A stretch of DNA of 64,000 bases from Zarea fungicola (Eukaryota > Ascomycota > Sordariomycetes > Hypocreales > Cordycipitaceae). Shown piece by piece: positions 35,067 to 46,220 of this stretch. A model generated the notes under the pieces. That model had not been told where the DNA came from and searched no databases. It saw only the letters and a program-made list of their open reading frames with translations. Location: NCBI GenBank assembly GCA_900169235.1, contig FWCC01000249.1, positions 1 to 64,000 on the forward strand, in the 5' to 3' direction. A program made the translations under genes and the position numbers. Position 1 is the stretch's first letter, and the number at the start of each line of letters is the position of its first letter.

Positions 35067-35927
35067 TCACAGAAATTCACTCCGAGCTCCAAAACAGCCA
35101 TAATCGAAAATAGTATTCCACGGAACAATGTTGAATCTGATCATGTAGTTCAAATTGATATTCGCGCATTTCTCACCCCTTTTGGATGGAGGCTGATCCT
35201 CCTTCTCCAGTGATAGCACCGTGTTATTGGCATTGTGGAAAGCGTCAAAGAGATAGTCGGCTAGCCTCACAGTCGGTGTAAAATCAGCCAAGATTGAGAA
35301 GTCGGCGTAGTCGGACAAGGTCCCCTGGGCAGCCCTTTTGTTGTTGTTCTGGGGATACTTCCAGACGACTGCCTGCGAGACGCCCCAGCCCTTTGCCAAT
35401 GCCTTTGCTGCCTTCAATGCCACCTCGACGTCCTGAACATTTCTCGGCAGCATGTTCTTCGCCACAACGGTAAACTCGTTGCCCCTGACATCAGAGTAAA
35501 AGGACCACGAGTCCGAGGCCCAGACACCCGTGGCTGTGCCCATGACGCTCCTCGCCGTGCGCGCAACGGTAGACGCAATGTCCTGGGTGGTGGTCAGGGC
35601 ATCTGGGAGACCGGGGGCAAAAAAGGGCAGGACAGTAACAAGAGTGACGACGTAGCGGCGTTTTCTGTAAAAGTAGGCAACGTAGCTGTTTTGGCCATCA
35701 ATCGGCCCAATGCCACGTCGAGCAGCAGGTCCAGCCACGGTGTTCGATGGACGAAATCCAAGCACATCTTCCCATGCGGCGGCGTACCCAACATCATCAA
35801 GCAAAGTTGTACCGACGCTGTCAGTTGGTGATTGCTCACCAGCCACCGCAGCTCGGGGGTCCGATGTTGGGGTCGCCCTGGAACAGGCTAGCATTGCTGT
35901 AAAAGCAAGAAAAATAAAGCCGCGCAT
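35067..35927 (-). CDS. Candidate secreted protein of unknown function
   Basis: Single exon, 286 aa. The start at 35927 gives a classical signal peptide (MRGFIFLAFTAMLACSRA) with likely cleavage near ATP; the open frame continues upstream to 36197, but that extension has no role once the signal peptide is accepted. The mature part has YVAYFYRKRRYVVTLVTVLP, a basic patch plus hydrophobic strand, and FVVAKN-like and AVVWKYPQ segments. It has few cysteines (CANINLNY and YGCFG near the end), so it is not a small Cys-rich effector. The C-terminal 45 residues look less organised and may be altered. I recognise no family. It sits divergently from another candidate secreted gene at 36862. Role in host or microbe interaction is only a guess. 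Confidence 0.6.
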   Translation of the reverse strand: MRGFIFLAFTAMLACSRATPTSDPRAAVAGEQSPTDSVGTTLLDDVGYAAAWEDVLGFRPSNTVAGPAARRGIGPIDGQNSYVAYFYRKRRYVVTLVTVLPFFAPGLPDALTTTQDIASTVARTARSVMGTATGVWASDSWSFYSDVRGNEFTVVAKNMLPRNVQDVEVALKAAKALAKGWGVSQAVVWKYPQNNNKRAAQGTLSDYADFSILADFTPTVRLADYLFDAFHNANNTVLSLEKEDQPPSKRGEKCANINLNYMIRFNIVPWNTIFDYGCFGARSEFL

Positions 35928-36861
35928 GGTGAGATGCAAGTTCTTCTTCTGAAACTGATTATAATTTGAATTAGATGAGTCTGGAGTATAGGTGACGATG
36001 CTGTTGAACCTGAGATTTCCTAAAATTGTTGTGATGCTTGCATGATTTATATACACAAGGTACGATACACAAACCCTGAGTGTGCTGCCTTGCCAAGCAA
36101 AAAACATTGTTTCTGATAGGCTATTCATCTTCTTCTCCGCGGCATAGGCGACGTAGATTAGCCTACTGTGGCCATTCTTTGACTGTTGAAGGTGCAATCA
36201 CCCGAGGACTTGTATTCGGTGGCATTGGTGTCTTCACGCCATATCAACCTCGAAGAACTTGGGACTTTGGCCGACTATCTGTCAGCAAGGACACAGGCTT
36301 TGGCCTTACATACACTGAAATTCTATCAGTATGCTAAAACCACTCGGCCTTACACAGTAATTAGTAAGAGTGGGCAAGCGATAGGATGTAACAACCACGC
36401 GTGGCAAGGACCCATCAGTTTCTTATGTGAGAGCCTAACTACTCCGTAATGTTGGCCGAATTCGGTTAAAGTTGAAATTAGAGTTCTTGGCTAAGTTCGT
36501 GGGGCGTTTTTTATATTGATATTGCCGCAAAAAGGCACCAGTTTTGTGACCGCCAGCGCCAAGTAGCAACTGCCACCCTACATACTTTTTGCTCTTGCAA
36601 AGACATGTTCTCCTGGTAGCTTGCTCAGCATTCTCCGAGAAAGTTTGGCCAAGTGTACATTATCCATCGTTCGGGAATCCACGTGCTTCTTTTATCGGGT
36701 ATCCATGCATCGCTTACACCCGTCAACTACCGTAGTTACAACTATTGGCTTCTCTACGGAGGGCGCCTTCTATATATACTTGGCCATCATGACCATTCTG
36801 ATTTGAAGCTTGTATCAATTAGACCAACTTTTCTTCCAATCCTGTTACGACATACCTAACC
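35928..36861. other. Shared upstream region of two candidate secreted genes
   Basis: A 934-bp region between divergent starts. It contains TACTCCGTA at 36440-36448. Short open frames here are not supported. Confidence 0.45.
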
Positions 36862-37286
36862 ATGCATCTCGACGCCGGCTTGGTGACTTTGGCTCTGGTC
36901 GGGGGTTCGCTGGCTGGACCCACGATTATCCTTGGACAGGTCGAAGATAAGAGCAGAAAACCACTACTTAATAGTGAGTTGAGTGAATGAATGAATTTAT
37001 TTGGAGCCCTGTGAGGGCTGACGAATCAAAGTTGCTTGGATCTCTGGTACCAATCCATGCACGACCCATAAGTACGAACCTATGTGCAGCTGGCGAAAAC
37101 CCTTGTGGAATTTGGTTCACGCCTGATAATGGTCTACAACACTATAAGGAACAGAACTGTGGAAAGGGTCCGATTCAGCTTATTGGAGGTGCTGGACATT
37201 TCTATGCAGAGTGTAGAAGGGAGAGTTGGTCCTGCAAAATGGGTGATCTTGTCATCGCCGAAACTTGGGCCTGTACTCCTTGGTGA
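36862..37286 (+). CDS. Candidate small cysteine-rich secreted protein
   Basis: Proposed two-exon gene, 102 aa: exon 1 36862-36973, intron 36974-37089 (donor GTGAGT, acceptor GTGCAG), exon 2 37090-37286. Exon 1 encodes MHLDAGLVTLALVGGSLAGP, a plausible signal peptide. Exon 2 has five Cys in 65 residues: ENPCGIW, EQNCGKG, YAECRRES, WSCKMG and WACTPW at the end. The size, signal peptide and Cys density suit a secreted effector-like protein. The acceptor choice is the weak point: it is the only nearby AG in the right phase for the Cys-rich frame, and it drops a sixth Cys just upstream (NLCAAG). If the acceptor is wrong the protein differs. No family recognised. Confidence 0.45.
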
Positions 37287-38828
37287 AAGGTATGATATGC
37301 ACCGTCATTTTACATAGTCTGAAGCTTTCTATTGAGTATGAAGACTCTTTGGCATGCTTGCTGCTATTATTGTGCTTTTTTCCAATCAAACTCCGTGCTA
37401 TAAACTGAACAATTATTAGCACTGGGACCATCACTACGTATTTGAGCAACAGGTGTTCTAGGGAAGAATTGCACTAGCTATTGTATGTATGAGATGAATT
37501 TTATATACCAGAGTAATGACATGGCTGCCTGCATGGAAAGACTTGAACTTGGGAGTACCCGTCCCTTCATATTACAATATTCTCGCATTAAACGAGCGTA
37601 TTCAAGCTGGATTTATCCCATTTTCCGGCAAATTGTGATACAATAGAAATGCCAAAAGAACTTATGCAAACTTTCTTAACTAGGGTAGTTTCTCGGCATT
37701 GAAATGCTTAGGGTTGGTCGACGCTGGCCTATTCTAAAGAGTATCGCATAATTTTCCATCCAGGGGGGACAACTGGCTGCCCATGACAAAGACAGACTTG
37801 GAGTCCGCGAAAACAGGCCATAGCATACTTTATTACCCTGTAACCAACACCAGAAACCATGGAGCGGCTAATTGAGTAAGCGGGTAAGCGGGTAAACGGG
37901 CAACCAACCTCGTAAAACGAATGCCAAGAAGTAGTTGCTTACACCCAAGGTGGCCAATGTTGGATGTTTAAAGTTGGAGGAAATAAAGTAGGGTTGGCTG
38001 CTCATAACGGAGAGATGTCCACCTCGCCCAGAGTGCGCGAGTCAGCCGGCGTACACCGACATTGGCTGGAAGCGAGTACACAACGGTATACTCATTTTGG
38101 CGCCCATTCTCAATTGTAATTAGACAGCCTGGGATCTTCGTGCGGTGTTTCTATTCATAAGCTGGTCTGGAGCCTCTTTTACAAGGTTTAGCAATAAGTA
38201 GCTTCTATACCATGCATCACTAATAATGCTCTAGTTGGCCTTTGGTCTGGCAAGGGAGTGAGCTGGTCAACGAGGTCAACGGAGGTTAACGCTGTACTTG
38301 CCAACTTCGACTACAAAAGCTACGTTGTGAACCGGAACCGATCTTCATAACGTTAGAAGGTGGTGATGCTTTGAGTTTGACAAGTTGGCAAACTGTGTGT
38401 GTGGCAAACTGGTGCATATACCGGTTACAGTACAGAGTAATGACTCAAACTATGGCAAGGCCGTAATGATCGCCTGGTCGGATGCATGCCAGCCATGTTC
38501 TGGATGATCTGCTCCTTGTTTCGTCTAATTTTTTCGACGACTCTCGATAACCTGCGCATGTGTCTACTGACCATTGTGAGCAGCAGGATGCTTATACCTT
38601 ACAAAGGAAAGATATTTCAAAAAAATAAAAAAAAAAAAAAAAAATAAACATACTTCATAAAATGTCATTAAATCTAGAGCGACAGTACATGCCAAATTTA
38701 TCACAACAGCCATTTGCTGCATACAAAAAGGACTGCATCCAAATACCACCCCAGACCATACTAAAGGGCCGAAATGCTTAATCTCCTTTTCTTCTTATTA
38801 ATTCTTAACCCCAAAATAGTTGGGCCAT
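37287..38828. other. 1.5 kb intergenic, AT-richer
   Basis: Between the small secreted candidate and the 3' end of the Ofd1-like gene. It contains an A-rich run with few T near 38620-38646 and no open frame over 60 codons worth noting. No repeat family is recognised. Confidence 0.5.
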
Positions 38829-41005
38829 TTAATCCGACTCTTCATCTCCCGAGTCTGAGAAGCCGTTAAACGTCTCATCAAGATCCGACTCGCCCAGCGC
38901 AACCTCGCCGCTCGACGGACCTGCCTCGCCCTCTCCATTCTCGTCGTCGTCGTCGTCATCGTCTTCCTGGTCATCGATGCCAAACAGACCCCAAATGTCC
39001 CAGCGATCGCCCTGCGCCTTTTTGCTCACGTACTTTGTAAACTTGAGGGTGCCGCTGTCGCGCATCACCAGGGTGAGCTTGTTCCAGGCGGCGTTTTGGT
39101 GGAAGAGGATGTTGTCCTCGTCGTTGCTGGCCTTGTACACGGCGGCGTCGGCATCGGCGCCGTCGTCGTCGTCGTCGTCGGCCATGTAGACTTCTTGACC
39201 GCCGACGTCCTCGACGTCATCAGCCGTCTCGCCGTTGCTTTCCTTTTCCGTGGCGGCGGCTGCTGCCTTTGCCTTGCCCTTGCCCTTGCCGTTTGTGGTT
39301 TCCGGTTTGGCCGTGGCCTTGCCTTTACCCTTGCCTTTGGGTTCTTCCTCTACTTCTTCCGCTTCGTCATCCTCCTCCCCCTCCTCGTCTTCATCTGGCT
39401 CCTGATCATCAGCATCCTCGCCCCAGCCCGCACTCGGCGTGATGCAGAGATTCAGCTCCACCCGCGCCGCACCCTCATGGTTCGTCGCCAGCGTGTAGTC
39501 CTGCCCGCGCCGGAAGCGCCGCGCAATGACATCGTGGCTCTGCACGCGCCCGTGGGCGGCCACCTCGAGCCAGTTGCGAAACGCGCGGCTGGGCAGCAAA
39601 TGATCAATCAGCTCCGTAATGGGCGACTCGTCCTGCGACGTGCGCAACTCGTCCGGCAGGCTGGGCTGCTGGTACAGATAGCGATGCTTGTGCGGCGGCC
39701 GGGCCACCTTCCACGGCGTCGTCTTTTCAATGACGCTGCTCTCCTCTGGCAGGCCCTTCTTCTCCTGGGCTTCAATGTACGCTTGCAGACGCGCGGCAAA
39801 TTTCTTGGAGAGAAAGCCAGGGAGCGTAATGATGGAGCGCTCGAGAAAGTACTCGCAGACTTGCTCGAGGGTGTCCGGGGTGAGGTAGGTAGGCGACATG
39901 TACTTGAGCAGAAACTCGAGATCGGCCTTGTCAAACTCGCCGGCGCTAGGGGCTGCAGCCGCAGCTGCAGTCGCCGCTTGAGCCTGCGCGATGGAGACGA
40001 CGCGGGACGGGGGCGCGTCGTACTGGGCCGGGTTGCCCTGGAGCTGCATCAGGCTGCTGTTCTTGGCGTTCTTCTCCTCCTCGCCCTGGACGAAGCCGTC
40101 CTCGCCGGGCTGGGGGATGTGGAACCAGCCGCTGATGGCCATGCGGACGCGGCCGCCGTCCTGCTCGAGCTGGGCCGCCGTCTCGGCGTGGTAGACCTCT
40201 TCGACGTCGTGGAAGCTCTCACCAGGCTGGACGGCGAAGAAGCTGAGTTGGTTCCAGGCCGGGGGAATACTCTTGACAACGTCGGGCAGCGGCGTCTTGG
40301 CGACCTCGCCGTCCTTGCCCTGCTGCTCCTGCACGGGGAAGAGGCGCAGGGCACCACCCCATTCCGGCTTCCATGGCGTATCCGGGTCAGTCAGGTAAAG
40401 GATGTAGCTGACGCGGCGGCTCCCAATGACGTCGTCGTGGCAGAGGAGATAGCAGCCGGGGGTGTAGACGTTGATGGCCATGTCCGTTTTGCGGCCGCTC
40501 AGAGGCCCGCAGCCGGTAATGTCGGAGACGTAGTTGCGAAACGTCTCGGAGTAGATGGCGTCGCGGAGGGCCAGGAGGGAGGGCAGCTTGGCGAGAGAGG
40601 CATCGTCGAGACCGTCGAGGTTGGCCAGATCGCCGGACTGGTGAATCTTGTAAATGTCCGTCTCCTTGGGTGTAAAGTGCACATTGGCCTGGACCTCGTC
40701 GCGGACGGAGCGCAGGAGCTTGTCGTTGACGAGCTCGTGGATGACGGCATGCTTGTAGGGGGACGACTCTGCGTATTCGGTCGTGTAGGCGTTGAGGACC
40801 TTTTTGTCAAAGAGACCAGCGCGGAATCGCTTCTGGGCGTCTTCAGCGGTCAATGCTAAAGAAATGAGAGGAATGTAGTGTTAGCAGCTGTCTCTCTGAG
40901 ATTTGGTGCTGCAAGTTTTTCGTTGGTAACGCGGCACATACAGGTTTTTGTTCGCTTCGCTGCGGAAGCGTTTCCATTGGCCGAGCCACTCGCCTTTCTC
41001 TTCAT
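38829..41005 (-). CDS. ofd1: Ofd1/Tpa1-type 2-oxoglutarate and Fe(II) oxygenase
   Basis: Prolyl hydroxylase-like enzyme of the Tpa1/Ofd1/OGFOD1 family, which hydroxylates ribosomal protein uS12 (Rps23) and, in fission yeast, couples oxygen to Sre1 stability. Spliced model, 696 aa: exon 1 40942-41005, intron 40856-40941, exon 2 38829-40855. The N-terminus is basic (MKRKASG..AAKRTKTS), a likely nuclear signal. The catalytic double-stranded beta helix shows CHDD (His161 and Asp163 as the HxD pair), VSYILYLTDPDTPWKPEWGG, the distal His237 in GESFHDVEEVYH, and Arg259 in RMAISGWFH for 2-oxoglutarate. The second, non-catalytic beta-helix domain follows (from about 330), then acidic and Lys/Gly-rich low-complexity inserts. 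Only exon 2 starting after TTTAG joins the short first exon in frame. It shares an 853-bp upstream region with the divergent aminotransferase. Confidence 0.93.
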
Positions 41006-41858
41006 TGTGCAATTGATTTTTAAATGTCAATTAGCATCAAGTAATTTTCTGCAAAAGATAGATCGTTGGAGAAAAAAATGTCAGGACATGGGGCTGCTGG
41101 AAGTGACGACTTTTTTAATCTTTTTAATGGGTCTACCACCAGCCAGTCTTACAGTGGGTTGTGTTAGTGGGCAGCACCCTGTACTTGCTTCGTTTACAGT
41201 GGTGGTGCAACCCTCAGCAGTGATACAGGAGTCGTGCAGCTTGCATTGCAGCTTTGGTGTATTACCAATAGGCGGCTATTTGAAAGCTGTCATTGCGCTG
41301 TTTTTATTTTATTATTTTATTTTGGCCCCTTTCTTTTGGATTGCAGTGTGACCTGGCCGCGATTGGCCGCCTCCTAGCACATAGCCGCCTACTAACATGA
41401 TGCGTTGGCAGATGGCATGCACGAGATATGCAGGAGAACAACGACATGTCATCTTGATTCAGCTTTTGATTCAGCCCCCAATTGGCCTTGACAAGACATG
41501 ACTATACCGATTCAATCACCCCAGAGCAAGTTTTCCCTGTGGCCAGCGTACACTACAAGTGGCGGAGCAGTTTCCCCGCGTTTACCCTCCCGGGTAGCGA
41601 CACCTCCGCACTCTCACCTCCGCTTTTGGCAATGTGACAAAAGTAACTTATACGGAGCTCGTGACTTGACAGCTTCGGTTCTTTTGCTCGTCAGAATCAA
41701 CTTGGAACTATCCAATATCCGATTCTTCATCAGATATCGGTCCAATCAATCTTCAATTCATACTCTGTGTCACTCGTAAAACTGCGCCTGCTTCTCACTC
41801 TGTACCCCGCCATCCCCTCGATCCCCTCACAGCGCCGGGCATTATCGTCATCATCATC
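41006..41858. other. Bidirectional promoter region of ofd1-like and aminotransferase genes
   Basis: Both flanking genes start here and read outward. It has a T-rich tract at 41290-41340 and no supported gene. Shared regulatory sites are possible but none is identified. Confidence 0.55.
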
Positions 41859-43221
41859 ATGGCCGACTACTACCCCGAAGCTCGCAAGCGTTTCCCCGCA
41901 CTCAACGGCAACAACAACATCGGCAGCGGCGGCGGCAGTAATAGTGGAAGCAGCAACACCGGCACCAACCAAATCTTCTTTGACAATGCCGGCGGCAGCC
42001 AGACGCTCGACACCGTCATCGAGTCCATTCGCGAGTACCTCGCCCACCAAAACGTCCAGCTCGGCGGCTCCTACACCATCGCCCGGCGCGCCACGGCCAG
42101 CTACCACCGTGCCTTTGAGGACGCCGCCGACTTTATCCACGCCAACGTCGACGAGGTCGTCTTTGGCTCCTCCACGACGCAGCTCCTCCGCGCCCTGTCC
42201 TGGACGCTGACGTCCTTTCAGCCGGGCGACGAGGTCATCGTGTCCGCCATTGACCACGAGGCCAACATTGCGCCCTGGCTCGACCTGGCCGCCCGGCAGG
42301 GTCTCGTAATCAAGTGGTGGCGGCCCTGCTCTCCCAGCAGCAGCAGCAGCAAGTCGACGTCGTCGCCGCGGTCGCCGCGTGAAGATCCGGAGCTGCTACC
42401 CGACGACCTCGCCGAGCTCCTCACGGACCGCACCCGGCTCGTCTGCTGCACCCACGCGAGCAACATCCTCGGCACCGTCACCAACATCCGCGACATTGTC
42501 CGCCTCGCCCACGCCCGCGGCGCGCTCATCTGCGTCGACGGCGTCTCCTACGCGCCCCATCGCCTCGTCAACGTCCGCGAGCTCGGCGTCGACTTTTACG
42601 TCTTTTCGTGGTACAAGCTCTACGGCCCCCACGTCGCCACCCTGTACGCCAGCTGGCCCGCGCAGCTGCACATGAAGTCCATGGCGCACTTCTTCAACCC
42701 GCAGGCCAGCCTCGCCGACAAGATGGGGCTCGCGGGAGGGAGCTACGAGCTCTGCCAGGCCGTGTCGGCCGTCGTGTCGTACCTCGGCGACCGCGAGTAC
42801 GGGTCGTGGAGCGCCATGGAGGGCCACGAGGAGAGCCTCACCGAGGCCCTGCTCGCCTACCTGCGCGAGGTCCCCGGCATCACCATCTACGGCAAGAGGG
42901 TCGTCGGCGACCGCCTGCCCATTGTGAGCTTCACCGTCGAGGGATGGAGCTCCAAGGAGCTGGTCGAGGCCATTGAGGAGTGCTCCAACTACGGCCTGCG
43001 GTGGGGCTCGTTTTACTCCAACAGGCTGGTCCGTGAGACGCTGCGATTGAGGCAGGACGGCGTCGTCCGTGTAAGCCTTGCGCATTACAATACAAGTACG
43101 TTAAAAAAAAACATACCCTGTCCATGATAATACTAACTCTGTTGCAGTGGAAGAGGTTCTTGGATTAATCAAGGTCCTCAAGAGGGTATTGCCCTTGTCG
43201 AGTGATGCCATGACCCAGTAG
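41859..43221 (+). CDS. PLP-dependent class V aminotransferase / cysteine desulfurase-like
   Basis: Spliced model, 436 aa: exon 1 41859-43095, intron 43096-43147, exon 2 43148-43221. Class V fold markers are present: IFFDNAGGSQ near 40, DHEAN with His133 stacking on the cofactor, CVDGVSYAPH with Asp227 bonding the pyridine nitrogen, and FSWYKLYGPH with Lys253 as the Schiff-base lysine. The overall size fits the fungal group annotated as aminotransferase class V or cysteine desulfurase-like (SufS/CsdA relatives, including YcbU-type). A catalytic Cys loop typical of true desulfurases is not obvious, so sulfur mobilisation is doubtful and the substrate is unknown. The last exon restores the C-terminal helix (MEEVLGLIKVLKRVLP) after the split ATG codon. 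A Gly/Asn/Ser-rich tract at 18-36 is a low-complexity insertion. No signal peptide. Confidence 0.9.
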
Positions 43222-43615
43222 TGGTTGCATTGACAGTTGAATTATCCATCAAGTATCCATCCCGCAGTGGGGATGTGCAAGTGTAAAACATTAATACATG
43301 TCGTCTGCCCTTTATCTTTGCAGCCCTTGGTATATTAAATGGTGTAGCATTACTTTGGACTATAAAACCTTTATCTGGCCAAAAAACATTTCATTATTAA
43401 AACGGCCACGGCAGCTAGATGCATACCGCAGTCGACCCAAATGACTCGTACATCCCAAGTAGCATTACAACAACCGCATGATATCCGTAAACTGCCTGTG
43501 CAGTTTCATTCCACAATTCCATCTTTATACAGTATTCGCATTCGCTTAGAAACGTATGGTTGAAATTAAGCATCATGTACAATAAAGTAGCGAGGCGTTT
43601 TTCTGTTTTTCCCGT
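43222..43615. other. Short convergent intergenic region
   Basis: Three-prime flanks of the aminotransferase and CFEM genes. Nothing else is visible. Confidence 0.5.
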
Positions 43616-44284
43616 TTACAGAGCAAAGGCGAGAGCAGCCAGAGCACCAGCGATACCGGCAACGTTGGTGGGAGCGGCACCGGGCTTGCTGGTCGAGGTG
43701 GCAGAGCTGCTGGCAGCACCAGTGGTCTTGGAGCCAGTGGAAGTACCAGTGGTAGCACCGCTCGACGAGCCAGCCGAGGTGGTGCTGTTGCTGCCGGCAG
43801 TGGTGGACTGGGCAGAGGCAGTGCCAGAGGAAGCCGCGGACGAGCTGCCGGACGAGCTGTTGCTGGAGGAGGCGGCCGAGCTGGACGAGGAGCCGGTAGA
43901 GCAGGCAACGACGGTGGGCAGGTCAACACCGTAGGCCTTGCAGAGCTTGCCGGCGAGGTCGAGGGTGGCCTGCTTGCCGGCGTCGTCGCAGACGGGGGCG
44001 AGACAGCAGGCAATCTGGGAGATGAAGTCCTTGTTGCTGCAGACGCACTTGTAGTCGACGAGGGAGCAGCCGGCGATGCTGGAGCCCGTCATGAACTGGC
44101 CAATGCAGCCTTTCTAAGCAGACGAATATTAGTACATGTTAAAAACAACAACGATGATAATAAAACGCCATATGAAATAAACAATGGTAGGGCTACTTAC
44201 AGCGCAGTCGGGAATGGAGTTGAGGGGGTTGCTCTGAGCGGCGGCCAGGGCGGCGGTGGCGAGGATGGAGAAAGCGACCTTCAT
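43616..44284 (-). CDS. CFEM-domain, GPI-anchor-type cell-surface protein
   Basis: Spliced model, 193 aa: exon 1 44201-44284, intron 44114-44200, exon 2 43616-44113. A signal peptide (MKVAFSILATAALAAAQS) is followed by a CFEM domain: DCAKGCIGQF, SLVDYKCVCSN, ISQIACCLAPVC and KLCKAYG. The Asp in LVDYKC matches the residue that binds heme iron in characterised CFEM proteins, so heme or iron capture is possible but not proven. After the domain, about 90 Ser/Thr/Ala residues form a glycosylated stalk, and GIAGALAALAFAL is a hydrophobic end fitting GPI attachment. The intron falls between DCA and KGC inside the domain, giving a phase-0 join. CFEM proteins act in adhesion, iron uptake or virulence in fungi. 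Localisation at the wall or membrane is inference from the sequence signals. Confidence 0.9.
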
Positions 44285-46220
44285 TGTAACGGAGTTTGTG
44301 TGTATAGATGGTTGTTTTGTTGGGTTGGTTGGTTGGTTGATTGATTAGGATGAAGATTGAGGATGGAGAGTGTAAGAAGGAAGCAAGTTGAAATAGAGGC
44401 GAAGAGAAAAGGGATTAAACGAGGCGTAAAAAAGTTATTCGATCAGGCCTCTGGGGGAGGCGCAGCGCACGGTGGCTACTGGTCTATTGCTGTCGCAGTG
44501 ACAGCCTCTAGTAAACTCTCCTGCATAAAAAGAGGGCGCTGCCCACCACGGGGCCTCGGAGCTCAAGTGGAGATTATGGAGCTGTAATTGAACTCCGTCT
44601 CCCAATGAGCTGCTTTAGTTGGCCAAGAGGATAGGGCTAGTTGAGATAGTCTTGGAAAGCTTGAAGCCTTGAAAAGCAAATCTCATTTCCCCTCAAAGTT
44701 CCTTCGTCCCCGTCGTCAGCAGTGTCTGGCCGGGTGTTTTTAGTGACGGCGATGGGGCAAGCCACCCAATTGACCCTGAAAGGCCTGCGACTAACTACCT
44801 GAAGAGTCCTGGACGACATTCCGCGCAGTGGACGCTGGACGGCCCCGTACAATAAGGCAAGCCCACTGTAAATAGTTTGCCGTGGCGGATTCTGGCTGGT
44901 GGCGGACATGTCGGCGCAGGTACAGAATACTTGGCAGGCCATCATTTCCACATGCTAGAAACCCGCCTGCGGTGCATGTCCAGCGGCTTACAGCGTGTAA
45001 ACTGCGGGGCCGCCCGATAGTGATTCGGGTACCAACATACATTTTCAATTGGGACCATTTTGGATCCTCGGGGCTTTCTTTTTTCAACTTCTTTTTGTTA
45101 TGCTTTTGATAAATTGAAGCCTCGTTTTCGTTTTCGCCTTTTTCTGCCACACTACGGCCGAGAAGAATTGAAAAAAAAAAAAGAATAAAACGAATACACC
45201 GCCAGAATGGAAATGAAGATGAAGAACAACATGAAAGAAAGTCGGATAATAAAAATAGGCACCGCTTCGTCCCAAGTACCAGCATTTCATTACAACCTTA
45301 TGTACGATGCCCATCCAATCATCCGATCATGCCCCTGTAACAGCACACAGCTCCGGCATTGACGGGCACGCCAACATCGCATTACGCCCAAGCCAACAAC
45401 CACATGCAAATGGCTCCCTCGACCAGCAGCAGCAACAACAACAACTGTCAAATTCTTTGGCGGCATCCTAATATTACAACATTGAAAAAAAAAAGGCGAA
45501 AATATGCCGAGAAATTATATGCAATCTCGCATCTCCCACTGCTGGGTACACATCACTCGGCTGCATCTATTCGGCCGAACCCCATCTCGCCCCTGTCGTG
45601 TGCCCTGTCCAGCCCTGGCAACGTTGTACTAGCTCCGCTGCCTCGTTCCGTTCCTGGCGGTGCTCCGAACCAACCATGTAACGTAGGTGATCCAATGTAA
45701 TTTGTACATCTCTGCCTTTTACCAATGGGGACAAGTTTTGGAATCATAATTTTCGTTTACCCTTATTGCCTTGCTAGCAACTGGTGTGGTTCGACAATAC
45801 GTCTCCTAGAACGACACCACCAGGTTGATATGGTCAGGGCGATATTGAAAAAGGCAAAGGAGGCAAAGAGGACAAAGAAAGAATTAGGTGGAATACAAGG
45901 ACAAGAAACAGCAAACAGGGAATTACAAATTGGCATGTATCGTAAACAACATCCCATCACTCGCCGTCAGGTATATCGACACACCAAATGGCAGCCTAGC
46001 CATGGGTAAACCATCCATCTTCATTCATAGCCATGCTTGAATCGCTCCAAGCAATAATCATGTTAAATCCGGATATAAATCACAGGAAACAGCCGTTCCC
46101 ATCCGGTTGAGTATAATTCTAATATGCCAGTTCAAGTCATTGCTCCCCTTCCAAACAAGAGCCCTTCTTTTGCCCGGTGACCTCCGAACCGAAACAAAAA
46201 CCAATCGAGGTTGCCACTCC
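44285..46220. other. Upstream of CFEM gene and 3' side of PPE1
   Basis: About 1.9 kb. It has a repeated GGTTGGTT word just upstream of the CFEM start (44318-44340), an A12-type run near 45170 and A/T-rich patches. No coding frame with a domain is present. Confidence 0.5.

Noticed and set aside
39096..40859. 587-codon plus-strand open frame
   Set aside because: It is antisense to the Ofd1-like gene, which shows catalytic residues and proper splicing. The mirror frame has no domain.
42396..43085. 229-codon minus-strand open frame in the aminotransferase
   Set aside because: Antisense shadow of a gene with clear PLP-binding residues.
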